Source of the DNA: Bacillus sp. FJAT-27916
GTDB lineage: Bacteria; Bacillota; Bacilli; Bacillales; Pradoshiaceae
Assembly (NCBI RefSeq): GCF_001183965.1
Contig: NZ_LFZV01000001.1
Span: 445,287 to 509,286 of the forward strand
DNA: 64,000 bases
Reading direction: 5' to 3'
Made by a program: the position numbers and the translations under genes. The notes under the pieces were generated by a model. That model had not been told where the DNA came from and did no database searches. It saw nothing but the letters and a program-made list of their open reading frames with translations. Positions 36,157 through 43,584 of this stretch are shown here, in pieces (the stretch's first letter is position 1; every line of letters starts with the position of its first letter).

Positions 36157-36266
36157 CTCTAGTGTGGAAATAATTGCTTACATTAGTTTCGAAAAATTGA
36201 TATTGTTCAGTTATATTTATACAGTAATAGTATAGGAGAATTATTCTTCTTTTCTGCTGACATTAT

Positions 36267-36280
36267 TGTAAACGCTGTCA
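36267..36280 (+). promoter_or_regulatory. Candidate CcpA cre site upstream of lpd
   Basis: TGTAAACGCTGTCA matches the cre consensus TGWAARCGYTWNCW at 13 of 14 positions. It lies about 36 bases before the E3 start. Confidence 0.6.
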
Positions 36281-36315
36281 TACGCAGGAAACTTTTCATA
36301 CTGGAGGGGTTGGAC

Positions 36316-37713
36316 ATGGAAACAAAGCAAACAGATACAGTAGTGATTGGTGCTGGACCCGGAGGATATGTTGCGGCAATCCGTGCATCTCAATTAGGAC
36401 AAAAAGTCATTATAATCGAGAAAGAGTATATAGGCGGTGTGTGCCTGAATGTTGGCTGTATCCCATCAAAAGCCTTGATTACGGCAGCTCATCATTATCA
36501 TGAGGCAAAGCATTTTGATGTTTTCGGCCTGAATGTTCCGCAGATTGATGTAGATTTCTCCAAGGTACAGGCATATAAGGAAGGGGTCGTCAACCGGCTG
36601 ACATCAGGTGTCGGAACATTGCTGAAGGGCAATAAGGTGGAAGTCGTTAAAGGAACAGCGGCTTTTCAGGATGCCCATACGATTAAGGTTGAGTCAACAG
36701 AAGGAGAGCAAGTAATCCAGTTCAAGGATGCCATTATCGCAACAGGCTCCCGCCCGGTTGAGCTGCCAACCATGAAGTTCGGTCCAAAAATCCTGGATTC
36801 AACAGGCGCATTGAATCTTAAAGAGATTCCAGAAAGCATGGTTGTCGTTGGCGGGGGTGTCATTGGCATTGAACTAGCCGGCGTGTATGCGAATTTTGGA
36901 ACGAAGGTAACCATCCTTGAAGGCGGAAAGGATATTCTTGGCGGAATGGATGCGAAGATGACCTCAATCGTTAAACGAGGCCTTAAGAAAAAAGGAGCAA
37001 ACGTCACAACAGGCGTATTCGTGAAATCGGCAGAGGAAAAGGATGGTCATGTCGAGGTCATCTATGAGGAAAAAGGGGAAGAAAAAACAGCGGTGGCTGA
37101 TTATGTTCTTGTGTCAGTTGGGCGCAAGCCGAATACAGACAAGCTTGGCTTAGAAAATACCGGTATCCGCTTAACAGAAAGAGGATTTGTCGAGGTAGAT
37201 TCCCAATGCCGTACAAATGAGAGTAATCTTTATGCCATTGGCGATATTATTGCCGGTCCGCAGCTTGCTCACAAAGCCTCATATGAAGCAAAGGTAGCGG
37301 CAGAGGCAATTGCTGGCCAGCCATCTGTCATTGATCACGCTTGCATACCGGCAGTTGTGTTCTCAGAACCAGAAATCGCCGTTGTCGGCCATACGGGAGC
37401 AACAGCGAAAGAAGCTGGAATAAAGGCAGCTGAAACGAAGTTCCCATTTGCGGCAAATGGCAGAGCCATTGCCTTAAATGAGACAGATGGATTTGTTCAA
37501 TTAGTAACTGATAAAGAGAGCGGCGTCATCATCGGCGCGCAAATCATCGGGCCAAGTGCCTCTGATTTGATTGGAGAGCTCACCGTTGCAATTGAATCTT
37601 CTCTCACTGCAGAGGATCTAGCTTTAACGATTCATGCACATCCAACTCTCGGAGAAATGATTATGGAAACAGCGGAGGTCGCCATCGGGCATCCGATTCA
37701 TATCGTGAAATAA
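36316..37713 (+). CDS. lpdA: Dihydrolipoamide dehydrogenase (E3)
   Basis: 465 residues; ATG 36316 follows GGAGGGG by six bases. FAD-binding [16 protein letters not shown] is at the N-terminus and the redox disulfide lies in [15 protein letters not shown] at about 38-52. The NAD-binding segment is [20 protein letters not shown] near 175-194. YAIGDI near 302 and the catalytic His-Glu in HAHPTLGEM near 440 are intact. It reoxidises the lipoyl group of E2. It is separately promoted from odhAB, with a good cre match, suggesting a dedicated E3 for the neighbouring OGDH; another E3 elsewhere cannot be excluded. Confidence 0.95.
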   Translation: METKQTDTVVIGAGPGGYVAAIRASQLGQKVIIIEKEYIGGVCLNVGCIPSKALITAAHHYHEAKHFDVFGLNVPQIDVDFSKVQAYKEGVVNRLTSGVGTLLKGNKVEVVKGTAAFQDAHTIKVESTEGEQVIQFKDAIIATGSRPVELPTMKFGPKILDSTGALNLKEIPESMVVVGGGVIGIELAGVYANFGTKVTILEGGKDILGGMDAKMTSIVKRGLKKKGANVTTGVFVKSAEEKDGHVEVIYEEKGEEKTAVADYVLVSVGRKPNTDKLGLENTGIRLTERGFVEVDSQCRTNESNLYAIGDIIAGPQLAHKASYEAKVAAEAIAGQPSVIDHACIPAVVFSEPEIAVVGHTGATAKEAGIKAAETKFPFAANGRAIALNETDGFVQLVTDKESGVIIGAQIIGPSASDLIGELTVAIESSLTAEDLALTIHAHPTLGEMIMETAEVAIGHPIHIVK

Positions 37714-37721
37714 AAAGTGAA

Positions 37722-37762
37722 AAAGCGGGGACTGGCTGTATGCCGGAATCCCCGCTTTTTTT
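37722..37762. terminator. Terminator after lpd
   Basis: AAAAAGCGGGGA pairs with TCCCCGCTTTTT around an unpaired loop; followed by T bases. Confidence 0.8.
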
Positions 37763-37805
37763 GCCTCTTCTAAGCTACTTTTTTAAGCCTCAGGCACCTA
37801 ATCGG

Positions 37806-38813
37806 TCACCTTCGCTTTTGATGTTTCCTTTGTTTTTTTGCTAGGTATGCGAGTTCTCTTTGGAGCTTTTGGTAGCTTTTGAAGCGTTTCTTATCTAAGG
37901 TTCCATCCTGAATGGCGGCTTGGATTTGACACCCTGGTTCAGTTTCGTGCCGGCAGTCGTTGAATTTGCAATTCAGGGCTAGTTCTTCAATGTCATTGAA
38001 GCTTGTATGGATCCCTTCTTCACCCTCCCATAGCTGGAGCTCTCTCATTCCCGGGGTGTCAATAATCATACCGCCTTTTTTGAGAAGGATCAGCTCCCGG
38101 TGGGTCGTTGTATGCCGGCCTTTGTCATCATCACGTGTCGTGTGAACCTGCTGCCTATCTTCTCCGTACAGGACATTGGCCAGTGTGGATTTGCCTGCTC
38201 CAGAGGAACCAAGGATGGCAATTGTCTTTCCTTCTTGGATATACGGTGTTAATGCTTCGAGTCCGAGTCTTTGTTCGGCGCTGACGCCATGGACGGGAAC
38301 GCCTGCTGCAATGTTTTCTACTTGATGAATATAGTCATCAATATTGCTGCATAAATCAGACTTGCTTAAGAGAATGACAGGGTTAGCACCGCTATCCCAT
38401 GCCAGTAGAAGATATCGTTCGAGCCTTCGTATATTGAAATCCGCATTTACGGCGTTTACGAGAAAGACAGTATCGATATTGCAGGCAATAATCTGCTCCT
38501 CAGTTGTCAAACCAGCTTTCTTTCGTGAGAACTTGCTTTTTCTCGGCAGGACAGCATGGATGATTGCTTTATTTTCTCCATGTCTCATTTTTAAGGCAAC
38601 CCAGTCGCCCGTCGCTGGCAGCCCAGCGCTATTATGCGCCTGATAACGCAGTTTCCCGCTGATGGATGCAAGAACCTCTCTTTCCTCACAAAGGATGCGG
38701 TACATACCTTTATGCTCGCTGATGATTCGTCCAGGGATCAATGCTGAGTAGTTATCATGAAGCTTGAAGGCTTCTTCAAAAAAGGAATTCCAGCCTAATT
38801 GGTTTATGTTCAA
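37806..38813 (-). CDS. RsgA-family ribosome small-subunit GTPase
   Basis: About 335 residues. The TTG at 38813 is the likely start (MNINQLGWNSFFEEA) because GGAGGA lies seven bases upstream; the ATG at 38828 overlaps that site. An OB-fold domain is at about 30-95. The GTPase domain is circularly permuted, with SKSD (G4) before the P-loop GSSGAGKSTLAN (G1) and DTPGMREL (G3). A C-terminal Zn knuckle reads CKFNDCRHETEPGC. It would assist 30S subunit maturation. The length and sequence suggest the longer RsgA paralogue rather than the YloQ type. Confidence 0.88.
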   Translation of the reverse strand: MNINQLGWNSFFEEAFKLHDNYSALIPGRIISEHKGMYRILCEEREVLASISGKLRYQAHNSAGLPATGDWVALKMRHGENKAIIHAVLPRKSKFSRKKAGLTTEEQIIACNIDTVFLVNAVNADFNIRRLERYLLLAWDSGANPVILLSKSDLCSNIDDYIHQVENIAAGVPVHGVSAEQRLGLEALTPYIQEGKTIAILGSSGAGKSTLANVLYGEDRQQVHTTRDDDKGRHTTTHRELILLKKGGMIIDTPGMRELQLWEGEEGIHTSFNDIEELALNCKFNDCRHETEPGCQIQAAIQDGTLDKKRFKSYQKLQRELAYLAKKQRKHQKRR

Positions 38814-38850
38814 TGTATTCTCCTCCATTTGTATGAATGTTTGCACATGA

Positions 38851-38885
38851 GAAAAGAGACCATGAATAGGTCTCTTTTCTTTGCC
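38851..38885. terminator. Hairpin between the small peptide unit and rsgA
   Basis: GAGAAAAGAGACC pairs with GGTCTCTTTTCT, symmetric enough to work in either direction. It lies just upstream of the rsgA start. Confidence 0.65.
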
Positions 38886-38906
38886 TTCATTCGAAAAAAG
38901 GCATAT

Positions 38907-38936
38907 AAAAGCCAAGGACCAATGGCAGTCCTTGGC
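38907..38936 (-). terminator. Hairpin following the 22-codon gene
   Basis: GCCAAGGAC / GTCCTTGGC stem; on the minus strand it is followed by TTTTATAT. A weak T tract, backed by the next hairpin. Confidence 0.6.
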
Positions 38937-38969
38937 ATGGCAGATATTCATTCAAATGGATCGGAATCA

Positions 38970-39038
38970 TTAATCAGCGTTATGCTTGAAGGACTGCTTT
39001 ATGAAATTTACGACATTCTCTGCATACATCATTTTCAT
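38970..39038 (-). CDS. Predicted 22-residue peptide in its own transcription unit
   Basis: The minus-strand ATG at 39038 begins MKMMYAENVVNFIKQSFKHN and ends after 22 codons. AAGGGAGG lies eight bases upstream. A promoter (39072-39100) and a downstream hairpin fit the unit. The peptide is basic and amphipathic, with no signal or membrane span. An overlapping frame from an ATG next to the site (MSYENDVCRECRKFHKAVLQ) would give about 21 residues, but its spacing is poor. No family recognised; expression is inferred from signals alone. Confidence 0.5.
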   Translation of the reverse strand: MKMMYAENVVNFIKQSFKHNAD

Positions 39039-39071
39039 AAGACATTCCTCCCTTGTTCTTTAATAGTACTA

Positions 39072-39100
39072 AGTATATGGCGAGAAAGGAAATAATGCAA
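39072..39100 (-). promoter_or_regulatory. Promoter of the 22-codon unit
   Basis: On the minus strand TTGCAT (39095-39100) and TATACT (39072-39077) are separated by exactly 17 bases, about 34 bases before the ATG. Confidence 0.55.
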
Positions 39101-39135
39101 TTAATATTTTCTAATAATTAAGTAAAATCACAATT

Positions 39136-39165
39136 TTACAAAATACATACTTATCTGTTAAGATA
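39136..39165 (+). promoter_or_regulatory. Candidate promoter of the glutamine-type ABC operon
   Basis: TTTACA (39136-39141), 18-base spacer, TAAGAT (39160-39165). Transcription from here would produce a leader of roughly 215 bases. Confidence 0.5.
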
Positions 39166-39174
39166 AGATAATAA

Positions 39175-39389
39175 TTGTAATATTTCGTCAATAGTCTGAA
39201 GGGCATAGCCTCCGTATATTGGCCTACGAACGGCTGCCACGGGAGAGACATACAGGTGTCTCAAAGGACATACATATTACTTACTAGGCTGTTTATCACC
39301 GTTTCATACGGTTAGGCATTCATGAAAAACATATGGCTGCCTTTTCATTGAAAGATAAAGAGAAAATGATTAGTCAAGGGGGAAGAAGG
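39175..39389 (+). ncRNA. Long structured 5' leader of the amino-acid ABC operon, unassigned
   Basis: The stretch is noncoding once the TTG start at 39390 is accepted. Seen pairings are GAGACA/TGTCTC (about 39245-39265), CGTA/TACG within AGCC...GGCT, ACCG/CGGT near 39300, and ATGAAAA/TTTTCAT late in the leader. ATAGCCT can alternatively pair with AGGCTGT about 80 bases later. Competing structures upstream of a transporter suggest a cis-regulatory RNA. It did not match riboswitch consensus sequences I know. Boundaries are approximate. Confidence 0.4.
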
Positions 39390-40118
39390 TTGATTGTTTT
39401 TGATCATGTTGATAAATATTATGGGGATTTCCATGTTTTAAAGGATATTAATCTTGAAATTGAAAAAGGCGAGGTTGTGGTCGTCATCGGTCCTTCTGGA
39501 TCTGGAAAAAGCACAATGCTTCGCTGCATTAATCATCTTGAGACAATTGATAAAGGCGTGCTGAAGGTCAATCAGACACCGGTCAACGATAAGAAGACGA
39601 ATATCAATCATTTAAGACGGGATATAGGAATGGTTTTTCAACATTTTTATTTATATCCGCATAAGACCGTTCTGCAGAATATTACGCTTGCTCCAATGAA
39701 GGTACTTGGGAAATCGAAAGAGGAAGCGGAAAAGACGGCACGCTTTTATCTTGAGAAGGTTGGTATTCCAGATAAGGCAAATGCCTATCCGTCACAGCTG
39801 TCCGGCGGTCAGCAGCAGCGTGTAGCAATCGCTAGAGGACTTGCCATGAATCCGCAGATTATGCTGTTTGATGAGCCTACATCTGCTCTTGACCCGGAAA
39901 TGATTGGCGAAGTGCTGGATGTCATGAAGACGCTCGCCAAGGAAGGGATGACCATGGTGGTTGTGACCCATGAGATGGGGTTTGCTAAGGAAGTAGCCAA
40001 CAGGATTGTCTTTATGGATGAGGGAAGAGTTTTGGAACAGTCGACACCGGCTGAATTTTTTACGAACCCGCGTGAAGAACGGGCGCGTACATTCTTAAGC
40101 CGTATATTAAATCATTAA
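39390..40118 (+). CDS. glnQ: Polar amino acid (glutamine-type) ABC transporter ATPase
   Basis: 242 residues from TTG 39390 ([19 protein letters not shown]), which has AAGGGGG seven bases upstream and gives the normal GlnQ length. The ATG at 39333 would add 19 residues and has no ribosome site. Walker [11 protein letters not shown]-loop [14 protein letters not shown], signature [14 protein letters not shown], Walker [16 protein letters not shown] and the H-loop VTHEMGFA are intact. It powers import with the two permeases and the lipoprotein encoded downstream. Glutamine or glutamate/arginine are the usual ligands. Confidence 0.92.
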   Translation: MIVFDHVDKYYGDFHVLKDINLEIEKGEVVVVIGPSGSGKSTMLRCINHLETIDKGVLKVNQTPVNDKKTNINHLRRDIGMVFQHFYLYPHKTVLQNITLAPMKVLGKSKEEAEKTARFYLEKVGIPDKANAYPSQLSGGQQQRVAIARGLAMNPQIMLFDEPTSALDPEMIGEVLDVMKTLAKEGMTMVVVTHEMGFAKEVANRIVFMDEGRVLEQSTPAEFFTNPREERARTFLSRILNH

Positions 40119-40139
40119 GAAATAAAAGGGGGAAATAGT

Positions 40140-40955
40140 ATGTTGTCGAAGAAGTTTTTTAAATTTTCTGTCTTGTGTTTGATTGCTGTATTTATGCTGG
40201 CTGCTTGCGGAAGCAATGATGATGCCGAAAAAAACGGTGAAGGTTCAGCGAAAAACTCATTAGAAGCAATCAAGGATAAAGACAAGATTGTATTTGGTGT
40301 GAAAAATGATACTCGCTTGTTTGGTCTTAAGAACCCTAGTTCAGGCAAGGTTGAAGGATTTGACATTGATATTGCGAAGGCTTTGACGAAGGAAATTCTT
40401 GGTGATGAAAGCAAGGCAGAGTTTGTCGAGGTTACATCCAAAACCCGCGTTCAGCTGCTTCAAAACGGCAAAATTGATGCTGTTGTTGCAACGATGACAA
40501 TTACAGAGGAGCGGAAGAAAGAAGTTGATTTCACAGATGTCTACTTTGAAGCCGGCCAATCCTTGCTTGTCAAAAAAGGAAGCAAAATCAAGAGCGTTGA
40601 TGATTTGAAGAAGGGGACAAAAGTAATTGCCGTTAAAGGTTCAACCTCTGCTGTCAATATCGCTGAGAAGGCTCCGGATGCAGAAGTGCTTCAATATGAG
40701 AACTACTCAGAAGCCTTTACTGCCTTGAAATCAGGTCAAGGGGATGCATTGACAACAGATGACTCTATCCTTTATGGAATGGCTGATGAAGATCCTGATT
40801 ATGAATTGACAGGCGGCCAATTTACGGAAGAGCCGTATGGTATCGCTGTGAAGAAAGACAGCCCTGAATTAGTCAAAGAATTAAATGAAGCTCTTAAAGC
40901 TTTGAAGGACAACGGAACATATGATGAAATCTATAACAAATGGATCAAGAAATAA
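40140..40955 (+). CDS. glnH: Amino acid ABC transporter substrate-binding lipoprotein
   Basis: 271 residues with AAAGGGGGAAA upstream. Signal peptide and lipobox LAAC (Cys about 23). A type 3 periplasmic-binding fold begins near 40: DKIVFGVKNDTRLFGLKNPSSG and VEGFDIDIAKAL, followed by LLQNGKIDAVVATMTITEERKK and the Arg-containing motif typical of polar amino acid binders. It captures the ligand outside the membrane for the GlnQ/GlnP complex. Glutamine or glutamate is likely but not certain. Confidence 0.9.
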   Translation: MLSKKFFKFSVLCLIAVFMLAACGSNDDAEKNGEGSAKNSLEAIKDKDKIVFGVKNDTRLFGLKNPSSGKVEGFDIDIAKALTKEILGDESKAEFVEVTSKTRVQLLQNGKIDAVVATMTITEERKKEVDFTDVYFEAGQSLLVKKGSKIKSVDDLKKGTKVIAVKGSTSAVNIAEKAPDAEVLQYENYSEAFTALKSGQGDALTTDDSILYGMADEDPDYELTGGQFTEEPYGIAVKKDSPELVKELNEALKALKDNGTYDEIYNKWIKK

Positions 40956-40967
40956 GGAGTTTCTTTC

Positions 40968-40996
40968 ATCAGGATGGGCGCTCGACCCATCCTGAT
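40968..40996 (+). other. Intercistronic hairpin between binding-protein and permease genes
   Basis: ATCAGGATGGG pairs perfectly with CCCATCCTGAT without a T tract. Such stems in ABC operons commonly stabilise upstream mRNA and lower permease expression. Confidence 0.6.
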
Positions 40997-41015
40997 TGTA
41001 CATAGGAGTGATTGA

Positions 41016-41660
41016 ATGCTAGCACTTGATTTTTCTATTCTTGTCGATCATCTGGATATGTATCTTGAAGGGTTTATCGGAACGATTCGCATCAGCTTGC
41101 TTACTCTCGTAGGGAGCTTCCTTCTCGGAACGTTCATTGCTGTAATGAGAATTGCGCCTCTAAAACCATTGAATTGGTTGGGGACAGCGTATGTGGAGTT
41201 TGTCCGTAATATTCCATTATTAATTATCGCTTTTATGTTTTATTTTGGAGCTGGCCTGCCAGGTTTCCTTGCGGGTTCTCTAGCTTTGACTGTTTATACG
41301 GCGGCCTTTATTGCTGAGGCTATCCGGGCGGGCATCTTATCGATTGATAAAGGACAAATGGAGGCGGCGCGTTCGTCAGGATTGACCTATGGTCAGGCGA
41401 TGCGTCTCATCATTCTTCCTCAGGCCATCAAAATCGTGATTCCGCCTTTAGGCAACCAATTTATTAATCTTGTGAAGAATACCTCTATCCTGGCTGTTAT
41501 TGCCGGTGGAGAACTGATGTATCAAGCGGATTTGATTTCGCTTGCGACCTATGTGGTCTTTGATGTTTATATCTTTGTTGCAGTTTTTTATTTGATACTT
41601 ACAATCCCGCTCAGCCTTGGTGTTGGTTATTTGGAAAAACGCCTGGCAAAGAGTTATTAA
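41016..41660 (+). CDS. glnP: Polar amino acid ABC permease (HisM/GlnP type)
   Basis: 214 residues, ATAGGAGTG upstream. Five membrane spans and the EAA loop EAARSSGLTYGQAMRLIILPQA (about 111-132). The N-terminal half FIGTIRISLLTLVGSFLLGT is typical of the HisM/GlnP family, as is YVEFVRNIPLLIIAFMFYFG near 55-74. It forms a heterodimer or homodimer channel with the second permease 14 bases downstream. The order ATPase, binding protein, two permeases matches GlnQHMP operons. Confidence 0.92.
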   Translation: MLALDFSILVDHLDMYLEGFIGTIRISLLTLVGSFLLGTFIAVMRIAPLKPLNWLGTAYVEFVRNIPLLIIAFMFYFGAGLPGFLAGSLALTVYTAAFIAEAIRAGILSIDKGQMEAARSSGLTYGQAMRLIILPQAIKIVIPPLGNQFINLVKNTSILAVIAGGELMYQADLISLATYVVFDVYIFVAVFYLILTIPLSLGVGYLEKRLAKSY

Positions 41661-41674
41661 GGAGGGCATGATCT

Positions 41675-42331
41675 ATGGATTTTGCAGGTGCCTATTCGCC
41701 TGATAACCTTGCCTTTTTAGTAGACGGTTTTCTCGTAACCTTGAAGATTGCCGCGATATCCATTGTTTTGAGCTTCCTTATTGGAGGCATAATTGGTATT
41801 CTGCGGTTTGCAAAGATACCGGTTGTATCCCCTGTACTTGCTGTACTTGTCGAAACAATCCGGAATTTACCGCTAATTTTGATCATCTTCTTTGTATACT
41901 TTGGACTGCAAGACCCGAAAGTCGGGCTCGAGATGAGCATTTCAACAGCTGCAATTCTGGCACTGACAATCTTTGAATCCGCGATGCTTTCAGAGGTCAT
42001 TCGCAGCGGACTGAACTCCATTCCAAAGGGACAGGTGGAAGCGGCGCGCTCATCTGGCATGAGTTATATTCAAACACTTTGGCATATCATCCTGCCTCAA
42101 GCTCTGCGAAATATGGTTCCGCCAATCGTGAGTCAGTTTATCTCGCTTTTAAAGGATACATCCTTGGCGGTTATTATCGCTTTACCGGAATTGACACATC
42201 ATGGTCAGGTCATTTATGCGCAGAACATCAATTATGTTTGGCCGGTTCTGATCTTGATTGCTCTTATGTATTTTATCGTCAATTACGGGTTATCCCTTGT
42301 TGCGAGAAGGCTTGAGGTCAGAAAATCATAA
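41675..42331 (+). CDS. glnM: Second polar amino acid ABC permease
   Basis: 218 residues, AAGGAGGG upstream. Same fold as the preceding gene: FLVTLKIAAISIVLSFLIGG, ETIRNLPLILIIFFVYFGLQ near 65-85, and the EAA loop VEAARSSGMSYIQTLWHIIL. It probably pairs with the previous permease in a heterodimer. Last gene of the operon, followed by a strong terminator. Naming of the two permeases as glnP/glnM is by convention only. Confidence 0.9.
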   Translation: MDFAGAYSPDNLAFLVDGFLVTLKIAAISIVLSFLIGGIIGILRFAKIPVVSPVLAVLVETIRNLPLILIIFFVYFGLQDPKVGLEMSISTAAILALTIFESAMLSEVIRSGLNSIPKGQVEAARSSGMSYIQTLWHIILPQALRNMVPPIVSQFISLLKDTSLAVIIALPELTHHGQVIYAQNINYVWPVLILIALMYFIVNYGLSLVARRLEVRKS

Positions 42332-42366
42332 CATCCCCGCTCTTTGGAGCCGGGATGTTTTTTTTT
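42331..42366 (+). terminator. Terminator of the glutamine-type ABC operon
   Basis: ACATCCCCGCTC pairs with GAGCCGGGATGT, then nine T bases. Confidence 0.88.
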
Positions 42367-42500
42367 GTTTTCTTTAGTCAAATTGCATGAGCTGGGCTTG
42401 AATGCTAAAATAAACAAAGAGTTTCCAGCCATTTGCAGTGATTTTATGGCTTAGTTCATGTATATAATAAATAGACAAATATAATTAGAAGGTTGAGAGT

Positions 42501-43412
42501 ATGGAAAAGCAAACAATATACGAAAAATTGCAACGCCTGATCCCAAAAGAGCATATTAAGCAAGATGAACCATTAAACCAATATACGTTCACGAAAACGG
42601 GAGGAAAAGCCGATTTCCTCGTCCTTCCTTCTACGTATGAAGAAGTACAGAGTTGTATTTTGTTCTCCCGTGAGAATTCTATCCCATTGACGATTCTTGG
42701 AAATGGTTCGAATCTCATTATCCGTGATGGCGGTATTAGAGGAATCGTCCTTATTTTGAGTCATATGGAACGGATTGAAATGAAGGACGGTCTTATTGTG
42801 GCTCAAAGCGGCGCGACAATTATCAATGTGTCCCGCTTTGCGTTAGAGCAAAGTGTGACCGGACTTGAGTTCGCATGCGGCATCCCAGGCTCTGTAGGAG
42901 GAGCAGTTTATATGAATGCAGGTGCCTACGACGGGGATATTTCTCAAGTAATTGACTCTGCTGTTGTTCTGACTGATGAAGGAGAATTATTGACATTAAC
43001 GAATGAAGAAATGGAATTAACGTATCGCAGCAGCTTGATTGCCAAGAGGGGGTACATCGTTTTAGAAGCAAGATTTGCTGCTAAGAAAGGCGATCCTGCA
43101 GCCATTAAGGCACGAATGGATGAATTGACCTTCCTGCGGGAGTCTAAGCAGCCTCTTGAATATCCATCCTGTGGAAGTGTATTCAAGCGTCCGCCTGGGT
43201 ATTTCGCCGGGAAGCTCATTCAAGATAGCAATCTGCAGGGAGTATCGATTGGCGGAGCACAGGTATCAACGAAGCATGCTGGGTTTATTATTAATACGGG
43301 TAATGCAACCGCAACTGATTATTTGAACTTGATCAAGCATGTTCAAAAGACGGTCAAAGAGAATTTTGGCGTTGATTTAGAAACAGAAGTGAAGATTATT
43401 GGTGAAGAGTAA
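42501..43412 (+). CDS. murB: UDP-N-acetylenolpyruvoylglucosamine reductase
   Basis: 303 residues; AGAAGGTTGAGAG precedes the ATG. FAD-binding domain motifs are [19 protein letters not shown] near 73-91 and [18 protein letters not shown]-like [20 protein letters not shown] near 128-147. The catalytic Ser is in [11 protein letters not shown] near 221-231, and the closing Glu in [11 protein letters not shown]. It is the shorter type II MurB lacking the extra loop of E. coli MurB. It reduces enolpyruvyl-UDP-GlcNAc to UDP-MurNAc in peptidoglycan precursor synthesis. Transcribed alone. Confidence 0.97.
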   Translation: MEKQTIYEKLQRLIPKEHIKQDEPLNQYTFTKTGGKADFLVLPSTYEEVQSCILFSRENSIPLTILGNGSNLIIRDGGIRGIVLILSHMERIEMKDGLIVAQSGATIINVSRFALEQSVTGLEFACGIPGSVGGAVYMNAGAYDGDISQVIDSAVVLTDEGELLTLTNEEMELTYRSSLIAKRGYIVLEARFAAKKGDPAAIKARMDELTFLRESKQPLEYPSCGSVFKRPPGYFAGKLIQDSNLQGVSIGGAQVSTKHAGFIINTGNATATDYLNLIKHVQKTVKENFGVDLETEVKIIGEE

Positions 43413-43422
43413 TAACTAGTTA

Positions 43423-43466
43423 GACTGTGCACATGAATACTATTCATGTGCATAGTCTTTTTTTTT
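43423..43466 (+). terminator. Terminator after murB
   Basis: GACTGTGCACATGAATA pairs with TATTCATGTGCATAGTC with one mismatch, then nine T bases. Confidence 0.9.
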
Positions 43467-43540
43467 GTGTAATTTGACCTATTTTTTTAGAAAAATGTTT
43501 AAGTTTACTCTAAATAGTTTATTAGTATAGGAGGATAACT

Positions 43541-43570
43541 ATGTCTTTAGCGAGTTATTTGTTAGATTGA
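43541..43570 (+). CDS. Nine-codon leader ORF before opuAA
   Basis: ATG 43541 reads MSLASYLLD then TGA, six bases after TAGGAGGA. The ribosome site is better than that of the following gene. The stop is 14 bases before the opuAA start. It may couple or modulate opuA translation. With only nine codons, chance is a real alternative. Confidence 0.35.
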   Translation: MSLASYLLD

Positions 43571-43584
43571 TATTTAGGAGTGGT

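Noticed and set aside
39175-39330. Glycine, c-di-GMP-I or T-box element in the glutamine-transporter leader
   Set aside because: Short words resemble parts of these (GGAGAG and AAAGGAC for glycine; AGCCTCCG for c-di-GMP), but the order is wrong and core elements are missing. There is no T-box AGGGTGG sequence.
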